Source: Prevotellaceae bacterium UBA2744 (GTDB taxonomy: Bacteria > Bacteroidota > Bacteroidia > Bacteroidales > Bacteroidaceae). From it: a stretch of DNA of 48,162 nucleotides. Shown piece by piece: positions 1-7,439 of this stretch (positions are counted from its first letter, which is position 1; each line of letters starts with the position of its first letter). The position numbers and the translations under genes were made by a program. The DNA lies in contig DEJQ01000012.1 in the NCBI GenBank assembly GCA_002353575.1, positions 1 to 48,162 of the forward strand. The letters run 5' to 3'. Below the pieces are notes generated by a model. The model saw only the letters and a list, made by a program, of their open reading frames with translations. It was not told the DNA's origin and searched no databases.

Positions 1-951
1 ACGCCATACGCTGACATGGCTACTGTGACGCTGACCGGCGACCTGGAGTTGTATGCCCAGTGGGATAAGTATGACAACACCGTCACATGGAAGAACGGCG
101 ACAATACGCTGGAGACGGACGAGACCGTGGCATACGGCTCGATGCCGAGCTACGACGGCGACGTACCGACCAAGGCATCGGACGAGGAGTACAACTATGT
201 ATTCACGGGATGGTATCCTACGCCTGGGGTCGTGACCACGAATGTCACTTACTCTGCCATGTTCACTCCTGTGCCAAAAGCGCAAAGCCTTGCCGACAAT
301 GCCGACAACAGTACGCTTATCAGCACACTTGCCGCAAACGGAGGAACATGGGACGTGACACTGACACGCACGCTGCAGACGGGCAGCTGGAACACGTTCG
401 CCGTGCCGTTCGATATTAATCCTATTCCTTCAGGCTGGACAGTGAAGAAACTTACTGGTGCAACTGATGAAGGCTCTACTCTGACGCTGACGTTTGGCGA
501 CGCATCGAGCATTGAGGCCGGCAAGCCTTACCTGGTGGAGGTGGAAAGTGTGGTGGCTAATCCTACTTTCAATGACGTAACTGTCAGCAGTACTCCTGCT
601 CCAACGGTATTCGATGGCATAATAAGCTTCGTGCCCACTTTCGGCTTGACCCCTCTGACAGGAGACAAGGATAAGATACTCTTCCTCGCCGCAGGTAACA
701 CTCTGAAAAACCCAAGCGCAAATGGTCAGAATCTGAAGGGTTTCCGCGCTTACTTCCAGTTGCTGAATGTGAATCAAGTCAAGTCGTTCAACCTTAACTT
801 CGACGACGAGACCGCTACGTCAATTCATAATGCAGAATGCATAATGCATAATGATGATGGCTGGTACACTCTCAGCGGCGTTCGCCTGAAAGGCAAGCCA
901 ACTGAAAAGGGCGTCTATATTTTGAACGGAAAGAAAGTGGTGGTGAAGTGA
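1..951 (+). CDS. C-terminal part of large surface protein with InlB B-type repeats (5' truncated by window)
   Basis: The reading frame is open from base 1, so the true start lies outside the window; at least 316 residues are visible. The first ~95 residues look like Listeria/Bacteroides InlB B-repeats, with a YAQW turn, a TWKNGD segment and FTGWYP. These are known from large cell-surface proteins of gut Bacteroidales. A beta-rich region of about 170 residues follows, and the end has the WYTLSGVRL...GVYILNGKK pattern common at C-termini of Prevotella exported proteins. That tail may act as a T9SS-like sorting signal, which is inference. The linker before it is encoded by heptamer repeats (822-856). 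The specific function is unknown. Confidence 0.75.
   Translation, partial: TPYADMATVTLTGDLELYAQWDKYDNTVTWKNGDNTLETDETVAYGSMPSYDGDVPTKASDEEYNYVFTGWYPTPGVVTTNVTYSAMFTPVPKAQSLADNADNSTLISTLAANGGTWDVTLTRTLQTGSWNTFAVPFDINPIPSGWTVKKLTGATDEGSTLTLTFGDASSIEAGKPYLVEVESVVANPTFNDVTVSSTPAPTVFDGIISFVPTFGLTPLTGDKDKILFLAAGNTLKNPSANGQNLKGFRAYFQLLNVNQVKSFNLNFDDETATSIHNAECIMHNDDGWYTLSGVRLKGKPTEKGVYILNGKKVVVK
822..856. repeat. In-frame heptamer tandem repeat within surface protein gene
   Basis: Five successive 7-bp units read AATTCAT, AATGCAG, AATGCAT, AATGCAT, AATGATG. They encode the SIHNAECIMHND linker just before the conserved C-terminal tail. The same 7-bp periodicity occurs in non-coding gaps at 1266, 1510, 2881 and 4297. 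Confidence 0.7.
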
Positions 952-978
952 TAATGAAGAAAAAATAAAAAGAGACTT

Positions 979-1125
979 ATGAAGAAAAAATATATTCAGC
1001 CCACTGTAGAAGTGGCAAAGATACAGGTTCAGACAAACCTTCTGCAGGCGAGTGTAACGACCACTGGTCTTACGACCCCTCTCGATTATGGTGGCTCAGG
1101 TAATGCTGAAGATGAAGGTATGTAA
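979..1125 (+). CDS. Small hypothetical protein (48 aa), possibly truncated by frameshift
   Basis: An ATG 27 bp after the surface-protein stop opens a 48-residue frame starting MKKKYIQPTVEVAKIQ and ending GGSGNAEDEGM. The basic start, a PxxEV motif and an acidic/glycine-rich tail resemble short proteins often encoded beside large surface proteins in Prevotella; that resemblance is from memory and no function is known to me. A glycine/proline-rich frame continues downstream in another phase (1137-1262), so the gene may once have been about 95 residues. Co-transcription with the upstream gene is likely. Confidence 0.5.
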   Translation: MKKKYIQPTVEVAKIQVQTNLLQASVTTTGLTTPLDYGGSGNAEDEGM

Positions 1126-1136
1126 GAATAGGGTAG

Positions 1137-1262
1137 CGGCCCTTCTGTGAGGATACAAGAGGCTCTCTGAGCCCTCCTGATAACCCTGGCACGGGCGGCG
1201 GCACTGTCACTCCGACTCCGGGCGGCGATAATAATGGCGGCGGTTTCGATTCAGGAGACTAA
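1137..1262 (+). pseudogene. Out-of-frame Gly/Pro-rich tail, probable remnant of the preceding small gene
   Basis: This frame has no start codon of its own and follows a TAG at 1134. Its translation ends PDNPGTGGGTVTPTPGG then NNGGGFDSGD and a stop. The composition is clearly protein-like and fits a C-terminal extension of the 48-residue protein, displaced from phase 1 to phase 0. An indel, a second degraded copy or a sequencing error would each explain it. Confidence 0.4.
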
Positions 1263-1265
1263 GCG

Positions 1266-1293
1266 AATTGATAATTGGCAATTGACAATTAGC
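1266..1293. repeat. Heptamer tandem repeat, intergenic
   Basis: Four 7-bp units (AATTGAT, AATTGGC, AATTGAC, AATTAGC) lie directly after the Gly-rich tail. Confidence 0.6.
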
Positions 1294-1336
1294 CTGCGGG
1301 GTGCGTTGAGTTTTTCAGCAGAAATTATCATGAATC

Positions 1337-1433
1337 GCCCATGAATGGGAACAGAAATATTTTTATTCATGGGCAATTCTTGTCAACAAAAATATTCATG
1401 GGCATTCATGTTTAATTCATGGACATTCATGTT
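1337..1433. repeat. ATTCATGGGC repeat cluster with inverted copy
   Basis: GCCCATGAAT at 1337-1346 is the exact reverse complement of ATTCATGGGC at 1365-1374, giving a 10-bp stem with an 18-nt loop. Two further near-identical 19-bp direct copies follow at 1394-1412 and 1415-1433, differing at one base (GGGC versus GGAC). I see no protein-coding potential here. Confidence 0.6.
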
Positions 1434-1462
1434 CAAAAGAAATTCTAATTTCTGTCTTAAAA

Positions 1463-1506
1463 AAACAAAAAGGACGTTGACAACCGAATGTCAACGTCCT
1501 TTTTTC
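1463..1506. terminator. Bidirectional rho-independent terminator
   Basis: A perfect 12-bp stem, AGGACGTTGACA (1471-1482) with TGTCAACGTCCT (1489-1500), has a 6-nt loop and A-rich/T-rich flanks on both sides. It can end the plus-strand small gene and the minus-strand oxidoreductase operon. Confidence 0.85.
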
Positions 1507-1509
1507 TTT

Positions 1510-1537
1510 AACCTTTAACTCCTAACTCCTAACTCCT
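1510..1537. repeat. Heptamer repeat abutting a stop codon
   Basis: AACCTTT followed by three AACTCCT units runs exactly to the stop codon of the gamma subunit gene. Confidence 0.6.
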
Positions 1538-2085
1538 CACAGGCTCATTTTTTTGATGATTTCCATGCCGCGGCGGATGGCTTCTTCGTTCATCGGGATG
1601 AGTTTGTGGTGGCGCTCAGGCAGAGCCTTGTGCAGACCCTTCACTACGTCTTCGACGGTGGCTATGGGGCGCACCTTCAGGTAGCCGCCCAGGACGAGTA
1701 TGTTGAAGATTTTGCTGTTGCCCGAACGGGCTGCCTCTTCCAAGGCGTCGATACGATAGACGGCGATGTCATCGCGTCGCGGCGGGGCGATGATGCTGTG
1801 GCCGTCGTAGATGATGCAGCCGCCGGGCTTCACCAGCGGTTCAAACTTCTCGAGGGAGGGTTGGTTGAGGACTATGGCCGTGTCGTAGGCACTGACTATG
1901 GGCGAACTGATGAACTGGTCGCTCACGATGACTGTCACGTTGGCGGTGCCGCCGCGCTGCTCAGGCCCGTAGGCTGGCATCCAGCTCACTTCTTTGCCTT
2001 CCATAATCCCGGCGTAGGCAAGTATCTTGCCCATGGAGAGGACTCCCTGTCCTCCGAATCCTGATATGATGATTTCTTCTGTCAT
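1537..2085 (-). CDS. 2-oxoacid:ferredoxin oxidoreductase, gamma subunit
   Basis: The 182-residue protein begins with IIISGFGGQGVLSMGK, the glycine-rich motif of the pyruvate/ketoisovalerate oxidoreductase gamma domain, and contains YGPEQRGG. In this family gamma works with alpha, beta and a ferredoxin-like delta subunit to decarboxylate a 2-oxoacid to acyl-CoA with ferredoxin as acceptor, or to run the reverse carboxylation. The start overlaps the beta stop by 4 bp (ATGA), so translation is probably coupled. It is the last gene of the operon, before the terminator at 1463. The motifs do not decide between 2-oxoisovalerate and 2-oxoglutarate as substrate. Confidence 0.9.
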   Translation of the reverse strand: MTEEIIISGFGGQGVLSMGKILAYAGIMEGKEVSWMPAYGPEQRGGTANVTVIVSDQFISSPIVSAYDTAIVLNQPSLEKFEPLVKPGGCIIYDGHSIIAPPRRDDIAVYRIDALEEAARSGNSKIFNILVLGGYLKVRPIATVEDVVKGLHKALPERHHKLIPMNEEAIRRGMEIIKKMSL

Positions 2086-2855
2086 TGTTCTGCTGTGTTT
2101 TTAAGGTCGCCCAGAGGGTAATATGGGAACATATTCTCTTCCATCCATTTGTTCGACTCTGCAGGTGTCTTCTTCCAGCCGCTGGCGCAGGTGCTGACCA
2201 CTTCGACCACGGAGCAGCCCTTTCCTTGCATGGAGTTTTCGAATGCCTGGCGAATGGCGCGCTTCGTCTTGCGAATGTTGGCTACAGTGTGGACTGACTG
2301 GCGCGTCACGTAGCAGGTGCCCTCGAGTGTAGCTGCTATGTCGGTGATGTGCAGTGGGTAGCCGTGCAGGTCGGCCTGGCGGCCGTAGGGACAGGTGGCT
2401 GTCTTCATGCCCATCAGTGTGGTGGGCGCCATTTGTCCGCCCGTCATGCCGTAGATGGCATTGTTGATGAATATCATTGCGATGTTCTCGCCGCGGTTCA
2501 TGGCATGGATGGCCTCACCGGTGCCGATGCATGCCATGTCGCCGTCGCCCTGGTAGGTGAAGACGAGTTTCTTAGGCCAAAGGCGCTTTGCAGCGGTGGC
2601 ACAGGCTGGAGCACGTCCGTGACTTGCCTCTATCCAATCGACACTGAGGTAGCGATAGGCGAATACTGCGCAGCCCACGGGACAGATGGCGATGGTATCT
2701 TCCTCGATGCCCATCTCTTCGATTATCTCGGCAATGAGTTTGTGAACGAGTCCGTGGCTGCAGCCCGGGCAGTAGTGCATCGGAGTGTCGTTCATGAGAG
2801 CCGGCTTACCGTAAACGCGGTTCTCGGGTTGTATGAGTTCTTCCTTTGTTATCAT
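2082..2855 (-). CDS. 2-oxoacid:ferredoxin oxidoreductase, beta (TPP-binding) subunit
   Basis: 257 residues from the ATG at 2855. A longer frame from 2900 only translates heptamer repeats, so I reject it. The HYCPGCSHG motif near the N-terminus, the CPVGCAVFAY cluster, and GDGDMACIGTGE followed by NNAIYGMTGGQ are the thiamine-pyrophosphate and Mg2+ binding signature of KorB/VorA-type beta subunits. The cysteines may also help hold an Fe-S cluster. The gene overlaps gamma by 4 bp and is separated from alpha by a 46-bp gap filled largely with GGTCAAA heptamers. Confidence 0.9.
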   Translation of the reverse strand: MITKEELIQPENRVYGKPALMNDTPMHYCPGCSHGLVHKLIAEIIEEMGIEEDTIAICPVGCAVFAYRYLSVDWIEASHGRAPACATAAKRLWPKKLVFTYQGDGDMACIGTGEAIHAMNRGENIAMIFINNAIYGMTGGQMAPTTLMGMKTATCPYGRQADLHGYPLHITDIAATLEGTCYVTRQSVHTVANIRKTKRAIRQAFENSMQGKGCSVVEVVSTCASGWKKTPAESNKWMEENMFPYYPLGDLKNTAEQ

Positions 2856-2880
2856 TGTTATATTGTTTTTCAAAACCTCA

Positions 2881-2901
2881 GACCTTTGACCTTTGACCAT
2901 C
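2881..2901. repeat. Heptamer repeat between alpha and beta subunit genes
   Basis: Units GACCTTT, GACCTTT, GACCATC run directly to the alpha stop codon at 2902-2904. They are transcribed in the polycistronic message between alpha and beta. Confidence 0.6.
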
Positions 2902-4038
2902 TCACTTCATCCAGTAGCCTTTTGGCCAGTTTTTAGTTACACATTCGCGAGCCATCTTCTTGAAGGCGTCCATCACTTCGTATGGCGAAGAAATCATACC
3001 GCCCGAACGGCCGTAGTGGAATACGTGGGTCTGTCCCTCGACGGCAAGGCGCACGTCGTTTACCATCTGTCCCTCGCTCTGTTCTACGCAGAGGATGCCC
3101 TTCACTGTCTCGGCAAACTTGCTGATAGGTTTGTTAGGGAACGGCCAGAGGGTCTTGGGGCGCAGCATGCCCACGCGGATGCCCTCCTCGCGCAGCAGGT
3201 CGATGGTCTTCATGCTGACGCGCGACGAGATGCCGTATGCCACGATGAGGAATTCGGGGTCGTCGTCGGCACGGTACAGTTCGTAATCTACCTCCTCTGC
3301 CTCGATGCGGCTGTATTTCTCAGCCATCCGGCGGTTGCGCTCCTCCATGACGAGAGGGTCGAACTCCAGGGTAGAGAGGGCATTGTACTTTCGGTTCTTC
3401 AGTCCGATGCCGTTCGTAGCCCATGGACACTGGCGGCTGATCTCCTCGTCGGTGCGGCGTGGAGTGTAGGGCGGCAGCTGCACCTTCTCCATCATCTGTC
3501 CGATTACTCCGTCGGTCAGGATGATTACCGGTACACGCCACTTGAACGTCAAGTCCTTTGCCTTGCCCATGCAGTCGCACATCTCCTGCACACTGTTCGG
3601 TGCAAGCACGATGAGGTGGTAGTCGCCGTTCCCGCCGCCATAGACAGCCTGGAAGTAGTCGGACTGACCTGGCTGGATGGTTCCCAGACCCGGACCGCCA
3701 CGACCCACGCTGACGATAACACCCGGCAGTTCGTTGCCTGCCATGTAGCTCAGACCCTCCTGCATCAGTGCAATGCCAGGGCTGGAACTCGACGTGAACG
3801 CCAGTTTGCCCGTACAGCCTGCGCCGTAAAGCATGTTGATCGATGCCACCTCGCTCTCTGCCTGCAGCACCACCATGCCGGTGGTCTCCCACGGTTTGTC
3901 GGCTGCCAGAGTCTCGAGCACCTCGCTCTGCGGCGTGATTGGATACCCGAAGAAGCCGTCGTAGCCGTAACGCTCTGCGGCCTTTGCTATCACTTCGTTG
4001 CCCTTGAGCAACAATACGTCGTTATGCTGTGCATCCAT
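2902..4038 (-). CDS. vorB: 2-oxoacid:ferredoxin oxidoreductase, alpha subunit (VorB/KorA type)
   Basis: The 378-residue protein has the alpha-subunit signatures GYPITPQSE near residue 32, AESEVASINMLYGA, and the SSSPGIALMQEG turn. The C-terminal part carries RPKTLWPFP. Length and motif order match the family annotated as 3-methyl-2-oxobutanoate dehydrogenase VorB or 2-oxoglutarate oxidoreductase KorA; sequence alone does not separate the two. It follows the ferredoxin-like delta gene by 5 bp. The neighbouring acyl-CoA synthetase fits a pathway that activates acids such as isobutyrate or succinate and carboxylates them reductively to 2-oxoacids for amino-acid synthesis. Confidence 0.88.
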   Translation of the reverse strand: MDAQHNDVLLLKGNEVIAKAAERYGYDGFFGYPITPQSEVLETLAADKPWETTGMVVLQAESEVASINMLYGAGCTGKLAFTSSSSPGIALMQEGLSYMAGNELPGVIVSVGRGGPGLGTIQPGQSDYFQAVYGGGNGDYHLIVLAPNSVQEMCDCMGKAKDLTFKWRVPVIILTDGVIGQMMEKVQLPPYTPRRTDEEISRQCPWATNGIGLKNRKYNALSTLEFDPLVMEERNRRMAEKYSRIEAEEVDYELYRADDDPEFLIVAYGISSRVSMKTIDLLREEGIRVGMLRPKTLWPFPNKPISKFAETVKGILCVEQSEGQMVNDVRLAVEGQTHVFHYGRSGGMISSPYEVMDAFKKMARECVTKNWPKGYWMK

Positions 4039-4043
4039 CTGTC

Positions 4044-4271
4044 TTATTCCTCCTTCTTTCTATAAACGGTTATACATCCATCGGGGCACACAATAGCACA
4101 CGACGTACAGCCGTTGCACTGTGTCCAGTCGGTCTGCTCGGCATAGTTGTACCCTTTATGGTTTACAGTCGCGCTGAGACTCACCAGGTTCAGCGGACAT
4201 GCTATCGCACATAGGTTGCATCCCTTGCAACGCTCTATATCCACGACGATAGCGCCTCTCATTTTTGCCAT
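4044..4271 (-). CDS. 2-oxoacid:ferredoxin oxidoreductase, delta (4Fe-4S) subunit
   Basis: A 75-residue ferredoxin-like protein with two four-cysteine sets: CKGCNLCAIACP in the N-terminal third and CNGCTSCAIVCP toward the end. These would bind two [4Fe-4S] clusters that pass electrons between the TPP centre and ferredoxin. It is the first of the four subunit genes and lies 5 bp before alpha. Confidence 0.9.
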   Translation of the reverse strand: MAKMRGAIVVDIERCKGCNLCAIACPLNLVSLSATVNHKGYNYAEQTDWTQCNGCTSCAIVCPDGCITVYRKKEE

Positions 4272-4296
4272 TAATTATTGTTATTTAGTAGTGTAA

Positions 4297-4424
4297 AGTT
4301 AAAAGTTAAAAGAGAAGAGTGAAAAGTGAAAAATCTACGTTACTGGGTTCGGTAACCTGAAACTTGAAACCTGAAACCTGGAACCTGAAAATCTAAGTCA
4401 CTTTAATTTTTCACTTTTCACTCT
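4297..4424. repeat. Repeat-rich element with 19-bp perfect terminal inverted repeats
   Basis: AGAGTGAAAAGTGAAAAAT at 4316-4334 is the exact reverse complement of the sequence at 4406-4424, enclosing 71 bp. The interior holds CCTGAAA/CTTGAAA/CCTGGAA heptamers and a small GGTT-CGGT-AACC hairpin; GTTAAAA heptamers lie just outside at 4297. The element separates the TPR gene from the ferredoxin-like gene. It resembles a miniature element, but no target-site duplication is evident. Confidence 0.65.
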
Positions 4425-4433
4425 GCACTTCCT

Positions 4434-4616
4434 CTACGGATTAAACCTGTCCTTATTGTAGAACTCGATAATCTGCATTGCCATCTCGCGCAGGTGCACA
4501 GCCTCGGACTGCGGATTCAGGCGTATGGCCTCGCTGTAGGAGTCGAGGCATGTCTTCCAGTCGCGCCGTGCGAATGCCTCGCGCCCCTTATCTATCAGTT
4601 TCTGCTCTGCGCTCAT
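4434..4616 (-). CDS. Small TPR-like protein (60 aa)
   Basis: From the ATG at 4616 (MSAEQKL) the product is 60 residues and contains one TPR-like helical hairpin: GREAFARRDWKTCLDSYSEAI then LNPQSEAVHLREMAMQ. The N-terminus overlaps the end of the acyl-CoA synthetase gene by 29 bp, so the longer start at 4673 is unlikely. A single TPR suggests a protein-interaction helper for the enzymes encoded alongside; this is inference. I recall similar mini-TPR genes beside the same oxidoreductase genes in other Bacteroidales. Confidence 0.75.
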   Translation of the reverse strand: MSAEQKLIDKGREAFARRDWKTCLDSYSEAIRLNPQSEAVHLREMAMQIIEFYNKDRFNP

Positions 4617-6267
4617 CCTTCTCGCGAATCTCCACACGGCGAATCTTGCCTGAGTGGGTCTTTGGCAGTTCATCTACAAACTCAATCACACGCGGATACT
4701 TATACGGAGCTGTCGTGTGCTTCACGTGGTCCTGCAACTCCTTCACGAGTGCCTCGCCTGCTTTGTCCTTCCATTCCTTTGCCAGCACGATGGTGGCTTT
4801 GATAATCTGTCCGCGTATCTCGTCGGGCACACCCGTGATAGCACACTCCACAACGGCGGGGTGGGTCATCAGCGCACTCTCCACCTCGAACGGACCGATG
4901 CGGTAGCCAGAACTCTTAATCACGTCGTCGGCACGGCCCACATACCAGTAGTAGCCGTCTTCATCGAAGTAAGCCACGTCGCCCGTGAAGTAGAAGTCGT
5001 CGTGCCATGCCTGATTGGTAAGTTCAATATCCTTATAATATCCGCAGAACAGACCCGTCGGGCGTCCGTCCTTCGTGCTGATAGCTATCTGTCCGTGTTC
5101 GCCCGGAGTAGTGACGATGGTGCCGTCGGAGCGCACGAGACTCACCTTATACTGCGGCATCGGCTTTCCCATAGCCCCTGGCTTGGTCTGCATCCATGGT
5201 GTAGTGGCAATGATACAGGTGGTCTCACTCTGTCCGAATCCCTCCTTGATGTGAATGCCCGTCTGCTTGTAGAATTTCTCGAACACCACGGCATTCAGTG
5301 CCTCGCCTGCCGTAGCGGCATAGCGGAGCGACGAGAGGTCGAATTTGCTCAGGTCCTCGCGTATCATAAAACGGTATATCGTCGGTGGCGCACAGAAACT
5401 GGTTATCTTGTACTGCTCAATTTTGTGCAGGATGTCGGCAGGGGTGAACTTCTCGTGGTCATACACGAAAAGCGTTGCTCCTACAATCCACTGGCCGTAG
5501 AGCTTACCCCATCCGCATTTTGCCCATCCGGAGTCGGACACGGTGAGGTGGAGCGAATCGGGAGTCAGGTTGTGCCAGTAGGCAGCCGTGCCTATGTGTC
5601 CCAAAGCATAAGACTGGTCGTGGAGCACCATCTTGGGCTGACCGCTCGTGCCCGATGTGAAATACATGAGCATAGGGTCGCTCACTTTTTTCTTATATCG
5701 GATAGTCGGCTTGTAGGGCTCTGCCTGTTCCACGCCTGCATTCCAGTCTTCCCATCCCTCGGGAACTTCCGGACCTATGCTGATGCGGTTGGCAAATGCA
5801 GGCCACTCGTCCTGGGCATCGTTCACGTGCTTCAGTATATCCTTGTCGCCACAGCAGACTACCGACTTGATGTCGGCACACTTTACGCGATATACGATAT
5901 CCTTCTTCGTGAGCAGATACGACGCCGGAATGGCCACGGCTCCAATCTTGTGCAGTGCCAGTATCGTAATCCAGAACTGCCAGCGGCGCTTCATAATCAG
6001 GAGCACCATGTTGCCCCGTTCAATGCCTAAGGAGAGAAAATAACTTGCTGCCTTGTCCGAAAGGAACTTTATATCGCTGAACGTGAAGCGGCGTTCCTCG
6101 CCCTTGTCGTTGGTCCATATCATGGCAAGACGCTTGGGAGCCTCTGCTGCCCAGACGTCCATTACGTCATATGCAAAGTTGAAGTCTTCAGGTACTATGA
6201 TGCTGAAGTTTTTTTCGAAGTCTTCTTGCGATTCAAATTCAGTCTGTTTAAGAAATCTCTCTAACAT
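4588..6267 (-). CDS. AMP-forming acyl-CoA synthetase (acetyl/medium-chain type)
   Basis: 559 residues from the ATG at 6267 (MLERFLKQTEF); the longer frame to 6324 adds 19 residues of low plausibility. The ANL-superfamily motifs are complete: YFTSGTSGQPK at 202-212, EGFGQSET, YFTGD, GRADDVIKSSGYRIGP, and the catalytic lysine in SGKIRR (K541). The enzyme makes an acyl-adenylate from a carboxylate and ATP, then the acyl-CoA. With the downstream oxidoreductase it could feed acyl-CoA into reductive carboxylation. The substrate cannot be read from the sequence; overall shape is closest to the MACS group. Confidence 0.88.
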   Translation of the reverse strand: MLERFLKQTEFESQEDFEKNFSIIVPEDFNFAYDVMDVWAAEAPKRLAMIWTNDKGEERRFTFSDIKFLSDKAASYFLSLGIERGNMVLLIMKRRWQFWITILALHKIGAVAIPASYLLTKKDIVYRVKCADIKSVVCCGDKDILKHVNDAQDEWPAFANRISIGPEVPEGWEDWNAGVEQAEPYKPTIRYKKKVSDPMLMYFTSGTSGQPKMVLHDQSYALGHIGTAAYWHNLTPDSLHLTVSDSGWAKCGWGKLYGQWIVGATLFVYDHEKFTPADILHKIEQYKITSFCAPPTIYRFMIREDLSKFDLSSLRYAATAGEALNAVVFEKFYKQTGIHIKEGFGQSETTCIIATTPWMQTKPGAMGKPMPQYKVSLVRSDGTIVTTPGEHGQIAISTKDGRPTGLFCGYYKDIELTNQAWHDDFYFTGDVAYFDEDGYYWYVGRADDVIKSSGYRIGPFEVESALMTHPAVVECAITGVPDEIRGQIIKATIVLAKEWKDKAGEALVKELQDHVKHTTAPYKYPRVIEFVDELPKTHSGKIRRVEIREKDERRAETDR

Positions 6268-6448
6268 GGCAAAGTGTTCTTTTTCTTTTTCAATAAAGCC
6301 ATTTTGTGTGGTGTGGAATTGCACACATGGGTGGCTGTCCCATGTAATTTTCAGTCAAAATTAGCAACAAATAGCGTTTTGCGACAAATAAAATATGCTA
6401 ATTTTTAATGTTTTACACACATTGATTCTGAGTGTGCAGAAAAGCAGC

Positions 6449-6481
6449 AAAAAAAATGCACACCCTGCCAAAAGGGTGCGC
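6449..6481 (-). terminator. Rho-independent terminator of proC
   Basis: Read on the minus strand, GCACCCT, a short loop, then AGGGTGTGC is followed by a run of eight T. It lies about 75 bp past the proC stop. The rest of the 6268-6552 gap shows no gene. Confidence 0.75.
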
Positions 6482-6552
6482 AAAGACTTGAGGCTTCCAC
6501 CAACCTGTAGTTTATGGTGAGTCAGAATGACTCTGCTAAGTGATGCCGGGCA

Positions 6553-7332
6553 TTATTTCAGTCCTGCCTTCAGGCTGCGAATTACGGCAGAGTTGAATCC
6601 GGCATGGTCGAGTTCGTTCAGTCCCTTGATAGTGACGCCACCAGGGGTAGTGACCTTGTCGATAGCCTCCTCTGGATGCCAGCCCGTAGCCTTGAGCAGA
6701 GAAACGGCACCCTGCATGGTCTGCAGCGCAATCTGCTTTGCCTGAGCGGGATAGAAGCCCATCTCGCAACCGCCCTCCATCTGAGCGCGGATGTAGCGCA
6801 TCACGTAGGCAATGCCGCAACTTGCCATCATCATGCCCGGACCGATGAGCCGTTCCTCGACTACAAGCGTGTCGCCTACCAGTGCATAGAGCGACTCGAT
6901 GGTCTGCTGGCTCTCCGCCGTCGCGTCCTTGCCCTTGGCGATAAAACTCATGCTGGCACCGAACTCGGCTGCAATGTTGGGAATCACGTAGAAATACTGC
7001 CCGCAGGCGGAGAGCTGTTCTTCAAGCATGGCTGTGGTGAAGTTGGCTGCGTCGCTGACGATAATCTGGCGGCTAAGGTCGAGCACGGGGCGTACCTCGT
7101 CGAGAACGAGCTTCATGAGCCAGGGCTTTACGACCAGCACCACTACGTCGGCATCTTTTACGGCTGCCACGTTGTCGGTTGTCGTGCTGATACTCGGATA
7201 TTCTGACTTGAACTGACGGAGCAGAGCCTCGTTCTTGTCTGCAATGGTGATGCTTGCTACCTTGCTGGATTTTGCCCAGCCCTTGATGAGTGCGCCGCCC
7301 ATGTTGCCGGCGCCGATAACAGAGAGTTTCAT
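6553..7332 (-). CDS. proC: Pyrroline-5-carboxylate reductase
   Basis: 259 residues, the usual ProC length. It starts with the Rossmann motif MKLSVIGAGNMGGALIKGW, has VVLVVKPW at the end of the nucleotide-binding domain, and ends with the conserved dimer/substrate region GPGMMMASCGIAYV and VTTPGGVTIKGLNEL. It reduces 1-pyrroline-5-carboxylate to L-proline with NAD(P)H in the cytoplasm. The gene stands alone with its own promoter (7359-7389) and terminator (6449-6481). Confidence 0.95.
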   Translation of the reverse strand: MKLSVIGAGNMGGALIKGWAKSSKVASITIADKNEALLRQFKSEYPSISTTTDNVAAVKDADVVVLVVKPWLMKLVLDEVRPVLDLSRQIIVSDAANFTTAMLEEQLSACGQYFYVIPNIAAEFGASMSFIAKGKDATAESQQTIESLYALVGDTLVVEERLIGPGMMMASCGIAYVMRYIRAQMEGGCEMGFYPAQAKQIALQTMQGAVSLLKATGWHPEEAIDKVTTPGGVTIKGLNELDHAGFNSAVIRSLKAGLK

Positions 7333-7358
7333 AAGCTTTTTGGTTTGTTATTATAGTG

Positions 7359-7389
7359 CGAAGGTACGTCTTTTTCATCTACCTGTCAA
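7359..7389 (-). promoter_or_regulatory. proC promoter
   Basis: On the minus strand TTG (7387-7389), a 20-base spacer, then TACCTTCG (7359-7366), close to the Bacteroidetes TTTG/TANNTTTG consensus. The start codon is 26 bp further on. Confidence 0.65.
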
Positions 7390-7439
7390 CTAAACTAAGC
7401 AATTTTTTGAGGATTTATACGTTTCTATTATTGTGCAAT

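Noticed and set aside
979..1262. Programmed ribosomal frameshift joining the two small frames
   Set aside because: No slippery heptamer with a downstream structure is evident near 1110-1137, and several stops separate the frames. An indel is simpler.
2893..4065. 390-residue plus-strand ORF across the alpha subunit gene
   Set aside because: Antisense of a well-supported subunit; its histidine/alanine-rich composition is typical of reverse-strand reading.
4654..6030. 458-residue plus-strand ORF opposite the acyl-CoA synthetase
   Set aside because: Shadow of a gene with complete catalytic motifs on the other strand.
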